From assembly GCA_938014945.1 (NCBI GenBank), contig CALLQH010000395.1, forward strand, positions 1 through 5,339: 5,339 nt of DNA, read 5' to 3'. Below the pieces are notes generated by a model, which saw only the letters and a list, made by a program, of their open reading frames with translations, ran no database searches and had not been told where the DNA came from. Shown here one piece after another: positions 1-5,339 of the stretch. The stretch comes from an uncultured bacterium (GTDB lineage: Bacteria > Pseudomonadota > Alphaproteobacteria > SP197). Position 1 is the first letter of the stretch, and each line of letters begins with the position of its first letter. A program made the translations under genes and the position numbers.

Positions 1-574
1 TCGAACTCCGTGCCGCTGCCGCGCTGATGCTGCTGCTTCATGCCGAACGGGCTGTCGCGCGCCCAGAACTGCAGCACCTCGCGGCGCACCGCGCGGATGT
101 TGGGCAGCACGATGATGGTGCGATCCAGCGGTGTGCGGCGTACTGCTGTGGCCAGTCCCAGCGGTCCGGTCAACGCCAGCCACAGGCGCTCCAGCGCCAC
201 CGTGCCGCGCCGGTAGGGGGCGATGGGCAGGGTCGTCTGCACCGCAGCACCCGGCGCGGTGCGCACGGCGCGCTCGGGCAGGGGGTGCGCCGGGCCGGAA
301 AGGTCGATCAGCACCCGGACGCGGCAGCGCGCGCGCGCACGCAGGGTGACGGCGATCTCGTCGCGCTCGCCCACATGCAGCGCGGTGGGCGCAGCGACCT
401 CGCTTTCGACGCGCAGGGCGAAGGTCAGCAGGGCGGCGTCGACCGCCAGCAGGACAAGGATCGCAGCCCCCCAGCCCAGGCCGAAGACCCAGGTCTGGGG
501 CCACACGAACACGACAACCGCCAGCACCGGCGCGCCTGCGCCGGCGATCAGGGCCGCGCGTGCCGTGGGATGGA

Positions 575-578
<4 letters not shown>
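1..578 (-). CDS. DUF58 domain-containing protein (partial, C-terminus beyond the left edge)
   Basis: This is the N-terminal 192 codons of a DUF58 protein, read on the minus strand without a stop to the window edge. The start is a GTG at 578-576 whose bases overlap the TGA of the MoxR gene (GTGA), so translation is probably coupled; no good Shine-Dalgarno sequence precedes it. Two hydrophobic segments (about residues 8-26 and 31-52) form the N-terminal membrane hairpin usual for the family. A beta-rich stretch follows, with the family-like phrase APYRRGT and then PLGL. The last visible residues (186-192) read RGSGTEF, the start of the DUF58 signature (usually G-x-GTEF followed by an R-x-Y-x-x-GD motif). 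The rest of the signature and any VWA-like fold lie outside the window. DUF58 genes very commonly sit beside moxR and are thought to be partners or substrates of the ATPase. The biochemical role is unknown. Family assignment is firm; function is inference from context. Confidence 0.9.
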
Positions 579-1520
<942 letters not shown>

Positions 1521-1531
<11 letters not shown>

Positions 1532-2708
1532 CCAGCATCTCCCTTTTCCAGGCATGGACATGGCGCGCTGCGGCAAGCGGTGTGCCGTTGCCCTTTTCCT
1601 CCAGCCGCAGCCGCAGTCCGCGGCGGCGGGCCGCCTCGTCGAGCAGCGCGTGCTGTTCCCTTTCGTCGTGGCCGGCGCCAACGTGCAGGCGCTCGGCGAC
1701 ATCGGCGACCGTCGCCGCGCCGTAACGGGCGGTGATGTGGCGCAGGTGGCCGCCGTGGACGAGCAGACCGGCGCCGTTGGCGACCAGGCTGGTCTTGCCC
1801 GACTGCACGGGCGGCGACGGGGCCACGGGCGCGCCAAAGCGGATGGCGGCGAGCCACACGGTCAACACGGCAGCGAGCAGGGCAAGCAGGCTCGCCCCCA
1901 GCCATGGCGGGGTGAGCAGGAAGCGCCAGATGCTCTCGACATGGACGAAGCCGTGGACCGTTTCGTCGATCACCACCATCCCGTCGCCCGGCCGGATGTC
2001 CTCGATCATGGCGAGAACGATGTCGGCGTTGCCGCCTCGGTGCAGGCCGGCGTTGCTCAGCAGATCGGGATCGGAGAGCACGGCGACCCGCGCGCCGCTG
2101 TTGCGCAGCAGGCCCAGAAGGACGCCCTCGTCGGTCTCGATCAGCGGCAGGAGGTGGGGCGAGCGGACCAGCTGGGGCGCATCGATCACCGGCCCATCGC
2201 CTGCCAGCCGACCACGCCAGTCCCCGACATCGGCGGGACGGACGACGGTCATGCCGGCGGTGAGCATGGCCGCGACGTCCTCCACCCGGTCCCGGGGCAT
2301 CAGGTCGGCCGAGGCGATCCAGCCGGGGTGGTCTTGCGAGGGCCGTGTCGTCCACTTGGGCAGCACGACCAGCACACGGGTATTGCCGTTGAGGATCGCG
2401 CGGATGCTCTCTTCGTCGATGGCGCCGGGGTCCGGTGTGGCCAGCACAACCACGGTGCGCGCCGGCAGACGGCCGCCAGGGGGCAGGCGGCTGATCTCCG
2501 TAGGGATGTCCTGCGCCTTCAGCAGGGCGACAAAGGCCGCATGGCCGACCGCGGAATCCGAATAGGCATTGGAGCCGCTGGCTTGCCGCGGTGCATCGGG
2601 CTCGCCGAAGATGCCGAGCAGGATCGACCCGGCGAGCGCCGCGGTGCCGATCACCAGCAGCCAGAACGCCACGCGCCCCGAAAAGACGTTGTCGCGGGCG
2701 ACGCTCAT
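1521..2708 (-). CDS. DUF4350 domain-containing membrane protein
   Basis: This is a 395-residue protein with a transmembrane segment at about residues 12-34, a long soluble region, and a second transmembrane segment at about 264-290, followed by a charged C-terminal tail of about 100 residues. Between the membrane segments lies a DUF4350-like fold. The region after residue 46 (NAYSDSAVGHAAF) matches the N-x-x-S-x-S-A-x-G-x-x-A phrase of the family. The strand VVVLATPDP (86-94) and ARVAVLSDPDLLSN (206-219) look like alternating alpha/beta elements, and GNADIVLAMI (226-235) matches its usual end. The ATG at 2708 overlaps the TGA of the upstream gene (ATGA), there is no clear Shine-Dalgarno sequence, and the frame stays open far upstream without coding character, so this start is preferred. 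It is the second gene of the MoxR operon. The function of DUF4350 is not established. A role as membrane scaffold or client for the MoxR/DUF58 pair is inference. Confidence 0.88.
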
Positions 2709-3463
2709 GCCGGTCGTCCGGGCAATGCGGCAAGCACGGCGCGCGCGCTTTCGAGGCAGGCGCGATAGCGCTCTTCCGTGGCGTTGCGTCCGCCGAAGTG
2801 GATCAGTTCGGCGGTCAGCGCCAGTCTCGTCAGGGCGCCCTTGGGGTCGCCGTCCAGCGGGGCGCGGCGGACGATCTCCCGCACTGTCGTCGATACCCCG
2901 CCACTGTTGCGGGCGTCTTCGCGCAGGGCCGCGATGACGGTCAGGAGCAGCGTGTGGATCGCCTCGGCATGGCGCCCCTGGCGTGCCAGTGCGTCGGCAA
3001 CATCGAGGCGGCCCGGCGGTGTCTCTCCAGCTTTCGCCTTCTCTTCCTTGCCTGTGGCCGCCCGTGGCTCCGGCGTGTGATCCCGTCTGAAGCGTAGCCC
3101 GGTCGCTGCGCTGACGACGATGTAGAGAACGATCGCCAGGATCAGGATGCCAACGGCGATGCCGACCACGCGGACCGGCTCGCCAAGGCTGTCGTCGGCT
3201 GGATCCGGCGACCACGGGGGCGGAACATCGTTCTGCGGTTGGGATTCTTCCTCGGCCTGCGGCCTCGAGTCCTCTGTCGCTGCGGCCGGAGCAGCGGGGG
3301 TCGCCTGGGGCATCTCGGTCTGGAAGTCGTTTTCGGCATAGATGCGCGCAAGGGCTTCGCCTGGGTCCTCGGCCTGGACCGATGCGGCGGGCATGACGAC
3401 CAGAGCTGCTGCAGCCATCGCGGCGCAACAGGCGGCAATCGTCAGCCTCGCACGAACCGTCAT
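2705..3463 (-). CDS. DUF4129-like protein with signal peptide and one membrane segment
   Basis: This is a 252-residue protein and the first gene of the MoxR operon. A signal peptide is evident: basic start (MTVRAR), a hydrophobic core at about residues 8-25, and a likely cleavage after SVQA (residue 31). An acidic, proline-, alanine- and glutamine-rich linker (about 50-95) follows, then a transmembrane segment (97-119) and a basic stretch (RFRRD) that suggests the C-terminus faces the cytoplasm. The C-terminal part (about 150-250) is helical and resembles DUF4129: an ADALARQGRHAEAIH phrase with tetratricopeptide-like character, then TTVREIVRR, and near the end FGGRNATEERYRACLESA. The ATG at 3463 has AGGGGG only 3 bases upstream; a GTG at 3481 would add six residues and cannot be excluded. 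DUF4129 is associated with MoxR/DUF58 clusters and transglutaminase-like proteins, but its role is unknown. The domain call is from motif resemblance only. Confidence 0.82.
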   Translation of the reverse strand: MTVRARLTIAACCAAMAAAALVVMPAASVQAEDPGEALARIYAENDFQTEMPQATPAAPAAATEDSRPQAEEESQPQNDVPPPWSPDPADDSLGEPVRVVGIAVGILILAIVLYIVVSAATGLRFRRDHTPEPRAATGKEEKAKAGETPPGRLDVADALARQGRHAEAIHTLLLTVIAALREDARNSGGVSTTVREIVRRAPLDGDPKGALTRLALTAELIHFGGRNATEERYRACLESARAVLAALPGRPA

Positions 3464-3607
3464 GCGCCCCCTGCGCGCCACAACCCATCGTTGCCAAGGT
3501 AGCAGGTGACCGCGCCCCGACCAACGGCCTTGGCCGGCTCCTGCCTGCTTCGTGCTTGATCCCCGGCGCTGATGGCGCTGGACTGGCGACAAACACGGAG
3601 GGGCAGC
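3464..3607. promoter_or_regulatory. Divergent intergenic region, promoters for both flanking transcription units
   Basis: This 144-base gap separates the leftward MoxR operon from the rightward reductase gene, so it must carry at least one start site for each direction unless transcription reads in from elsewhere. On the minus strand a weak sigma-70-like pair is visible: TTGGTC (3524-3519) and TACCTT (3501-3496) with 17 bases between, each matching the consensus at only three of six positions. On the plus strand no convincing -35/-10 pair is seen. A short tandem repeat GGCGCTG occurs at 3565-3571 and 3574-3580, close upstream of the reductase ribosome site. The regulatory nature is inferred from gene orientation; the exact elements are weakly supported. 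Confidence 0.45.
3597..3603 (+). promoter_or_regulatory. Ribosome binding site of the NmrA-type reductase gene
   Basis: GGAGGGG lies four bases before the ATG at 3608. It is the strongest Shine-Dalgarno sequence near the start and decides against the longer open frame that begins at ATG 3572, which would place twelve extra residues ahead of the nucleotide-binding strand. Confidence 0.75.
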
Positions 3608-4444
3608 ATGATTCTGGTCACAACGGCAACGGGTCAGGTGGGTGCGGCCGTCGTTCGGGCGCTCTCGCAACGGGGACATGCCTGCCGCGCTCTGGTGCGC
3701 GGTTCAGGCGAGGCGGTTGACCTTCCCCATGTCGAAACCGTGCGCGGCGATTTCCGCGATGGCGCCAGCCTGGATGCCGCGATGGCCGGCGTTTCCCGGG
3801 TCTATCTTGCCTGTGCCCCATCGCCGGTTCAGGCCGAACTGGAGGGGCATGTGATCACGGCCGCCGGGCGCAACGGCGTCGGTCATGTCGTGAAGCTCTC
3901 GGCCTACGACGCGCATGATGCCAATCCTTCGGACTTTCGCCGCTGGAACGGCATTGCCGAGCGGCGTCTGATGGAGTCGGGCCTGTCGTGGACCATGCTG
4001 CGGCCCACGGCCTTTCATCAGTCGGTCGATGCCGCCGCCATCGCGGCGCGCGGCGAGATGCTTTCGCCCCAGGGCGATGCGCCTTCACCCTTCATCGATG
4101 CCCGGGACATCGCCGATGTCGCCGCCGCGGTGCTTTCCGGTGAGGGTCACAAGGGCCGCATCTACGACCTCACCGGGCCGGAGGCTCTGACGCAGCCGCA
4201 GGTCGCCACCCTGATTGCCGAGGTGTTCGGGCATCCTGTCGTGTGCCGCTCCGTGAGCGATGCCGAAGCCCTGCAGAACCTGCTCAAGGGCGGCATGGAG
4301 CCGGGCTTTGCGCGTTCGATGATCGCCCACTACCAGGCCTACCGCGCGCGTCCGGTCGGCCTGATCTCGGGCTGGGTGGAAATCCTCGCGGGCCATCAGC
4401 CACGCAGCCTGCGCAGCTACATCGTGGAGTGCGCGGCGACATAG
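3608..4444 (+). CDS. NmrA-type atypical SDR, NAD(P)-binding reductase-like protein
   Basis: This 278-residue Rossmann-fold protein is of the NmrA/atypical short-chain dehydrogenase type. It begins directly with the first beta strand (MILVTTATGQVG), where the dinucleotide-binding glycines are G9 and G12; the first glycine of the usual G-x-x-G-x-x-G is Thr6. R31 at the end of the second strand (ALVRG) is placed to bind the 2'-phosphate of NADP. GDFRD (47-51), VYLACAP (65-71), VVKLSA (94-99), WNGIAERRL (113-121), WTMLRP (128-133), FIDARDIADVAA (162-173) and YDLTGPEALT (186-195) match the usual order of NmrA-family landmarks. There is no clear Y-x-x-x-K catalytic pair, as expected for this group, which includes quinone reductases and redox-sensing proteins. 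It is cytoplasmic with no membrane segment. It is divergent from the MoxR operon and lies 89 bases before the glutamine-synthetase-like gene. The family is sure, the substrate unknown. Confidence 0.92.
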   Translation: MILVTTATGQVGAAVVRALSQRGHACRALVRGSGEAVDLPHVETVRGDFRDGASLDAAMAGVSRVYLACAPSPVQAELEGHVITAAGRNGVGHVVKLSAYDAHDANPSDFRRWNGIAERRLMESGLSWTMLRPTAFHQSVDAAAIAARGEMLSPQGDAPSPFIDARDIADVAAAVLSGEGHKGRIYDLTGPEALTQPQVATLIAEVFGHPVVCRSVSDAEALQNLLKGGMEPGFARSMIAHYQAYRARPVGLISGWVEILAGHQPRSLRSYIVECAAT

Positions 4445-4482
4445 GCCGGGCCACCGGCCGCGCGGGTTTGTTGGGCGCGCGG
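4444..4482 (+). terminator. GC-rich inverted repeats after the reductase gene, possible weak terminator
   Basis: Two hairpins can form here, sharing bases. The first pairs GGCCGG (4444-4449) with CCGGCC (4454-4459) over a four-base loop and begins at the last base of the stop codon. The second pairs CCGCGCG (4458-4464) with CGCGCGG (4476-4482) over an eleven-base loop. Neither is followed by a real T tract; TTTGTT at 4467-4472 lies in the loop of the second. They could weaken read-through or shape the leader of the next gene, or be chance in GC-rich DNA. Confidence 0.3.
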
Positions 4483-4519
4483 ACAGGGAATCGGGTACGT
4501 TCGGTTACAGGGCAAAGGC

Positions 4520-4528
4520 AGGGGGGAA
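4520..4528 (+). promoter_or_regulatory. Ribosome binding site of the glutamine-synthetase-like gene
   Basis: AGGGGGGAA ends five bases before the GTG at 4534 and is the basis for choosing that start. The reading frame remains open upstream with TTG codons at 4468 and 4471, and an in-frame ATG follows at 4555, but neither option has a comparable site. Confidence 0.65.
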
Positions 4529-4533
4529 CGCCG

Positions 4534-5339
4534 GTGCATCGCATACCGTTGATCATGGCCGTGGCCAGCGACATGGCAGGGCAGGTGAGGGGCAAGGGTT
4601 TCCCCTCCACCGAGCGTGACGAGCGCCTGGAGAAGGGCGTGGGCTGGACCTTCACCAACCACATGATCAATTGCTGGGGCACGATCCCGGCAACGCCCTG
4701 GGGGCCGCTCGGCGACCTGGTGCTGATTCCCGATGCCGCCACAGAGGTCGAGGTCGAATACGGCGACGGCTCCGTGGCCGAGCGTTTCATGCTGGGCAAT
4801 ATCCACCACATGGACGCCCGGCCGTGGGACTGCTGCCTGCGCTCCTACCTGCGCCAGGCGGTGCAGGACCTGGAACACGAAACCGGCCTGATGCTGATTG
4901 CCTCGTTCGAGCACGAGTTCCACCTTTCCGGCGGGCCGCAGCGGCCGGGCGATTCCTACAGCCTGGAGAAGGTCCGCCTGGCCGGTGAGTTTCCCGAGGC
5001 GCTGCTTTATGCCCTGCGCGCGGCCCACGCCGAGCCCGATACCTTCCTGCCGGAGTACGGCCCCGGCCAGATGGAGATCACGGTGAAGCCGGGGCGCGGC
5101 GTCGCGGCGGCCGACCGCGCCGTCGTGGTGCGCCAGCTGACCAAGGCGACGGCCCATCGCCTGGGCCTGCATGCCAGCTTCTCGCCGATGGTCACGCGCG
5201 GCGCCGCCGGCAACGGCGTCCACATCCACATGAGCTTCCGCGACCGCCAGCGCCAGCCGGTCGCCTACGATGCGGAGAAGCCCTACGGCGTGTCGGCGGT
5301 GATGGGCAGTTTCATCGCCGGCATCCTGCGCCGGCTGCC
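4534..5339 (+). CDS. Glutamine synthetase family protein, substrate uncertain (partial, C-terminus beyond the right edge)
   Basis: The first 268 codons of a glutamine-synthetase-fold ATP-dependent ligase are present, with no stop before the edge. Residues 1-90 form the N-terminal beta-grasp domain, recognisable by SDMAGQVRGKGFP (12-24) and GDLVLIPD (60-67). The catalytic domain follows: the metal-binding E-x-E is E126/E128 in SFEHEF, further metal ligands are E174 in PEYGPGQ and E181 in QMEITVKP, and the histidine motif NGVHIHMS (227-234) places H230 where the family's ATP/metal histidine lies. The FDGSS motif that carries the ammonium-site aspartate in true glutamine synthetases is absent; the matching region reads GWTFTNHMINCWG. 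This suggests a gamma-glutamyl-amine ligase (PuuA-like or FluG-like) rather than assimilation of ammonia, but this is inference. The GTG start leaves a shorter lead than many homologues. The gene could be co-transcribed with the reductase or start its own unit. Confidence 0.9.
   Translation, partial: MHRIPLIMAVASDMAGQVRGKGFPSTERDERLEKGVGWTFTNHMINCWGTIPATPWGPLGDLVLIPDAATEVEVEYGDGSVAERFMLGNIHHMDARPWDCCLRSYLRQAVQDLEHETGLMLIASFEHEFHLSGGPQRPGDSYSLEKVRLAGEFPEALLYALRAAHAEPDTFLPEYGPGQMEITVKPGRGVAAADRAVVVRQLTKATAHRLGLHASFSPMVTRGAAGNGVHIHMSFRDRQRQPVAYDAEKPYGVSAVMGSFIAGILRRL

Noticed and set aside
327..338. Alternating GC dinucleotide run, considered as a phase-variable repeat or Z-DNA site
   Set aside because: Twelve bases of alternating GC encoding Arg/Ala codons in DUF58 are expected at this base composition, and the reading frame is intact.
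4417..5229. Minus-strand open frame (270 codons) opposite the glutamine-synthetase-like gene
   Set aside because: It is an antisense shadow; the plus strand carries all glutamine synthetase landmarks in order and continues to the window edge.

Overview
The window is a compact, very GC-rich bacterial segment. Codon third positions are strongly G/C, GTG starts are used alongside ATG, and genes are tightly packed. The gene content (DUF4129-like, DUF4350, MoxR ATPase and DUF58 proteins in that order, then an NmrA-type reductase and a glutamine-synthetase-like enzyme) suggests a proteobacterium, most plausibly an alphaproteobacterium. That placement rests on gene content and base composition alone and is tentative.

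Positions 1-3463 (minus strand) hold one operon, read right to left: a secreted or membrane-anchored DUF4129-like protein (3463-2705), a DUF4350 membrane protein (2708-1521), a MoxR-family AAA+ ATPase (1531-575) and a DUF58 protein that runs off the left edge (578-1). All three junctions overlap, by 4, 11 and 4 bases, so the genes are probably translationally coupled. The MoxR ATPase is the likely cytoplasmic motor and DUF58 its usual genetic partner. The DUF4350 and DUF4129-like proteins would be the membrane and envelope parts. Known members of such clusters are linked to chaperone-like assembly, envelope integrity and stress. The substrate here cannot be read from sequence.

Positions 3464-3607 are a divergent intergenic region of 144 bases that should hold promoters for both directions. 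Only weak candidates are visible.

Positions 3608-4444 (plus) encode an atypical short-chain dehydrogenase of the NmrA type. After an 89-base gap containing GC-rich inverted repeats, a gene starting at GTG 4534 runs off the right edge. It encodes a glutamine-synthetase-fold ligase with the metal-binding glutamates and histidine in place. It lacks the ammonium-site motif of true glutamine synthetases, so it may act on an amine other than ammonia.

I saw no tRNA, rRNA, CRISPR array, insertion sequence or phage gene. The content is mostly ordinary chromosomal genes. I do not see a convincing new system; the most worthwhile leads are the four-gene coupled MoxR operon and the substrate of the glutamine-synthetase-like enzyme.
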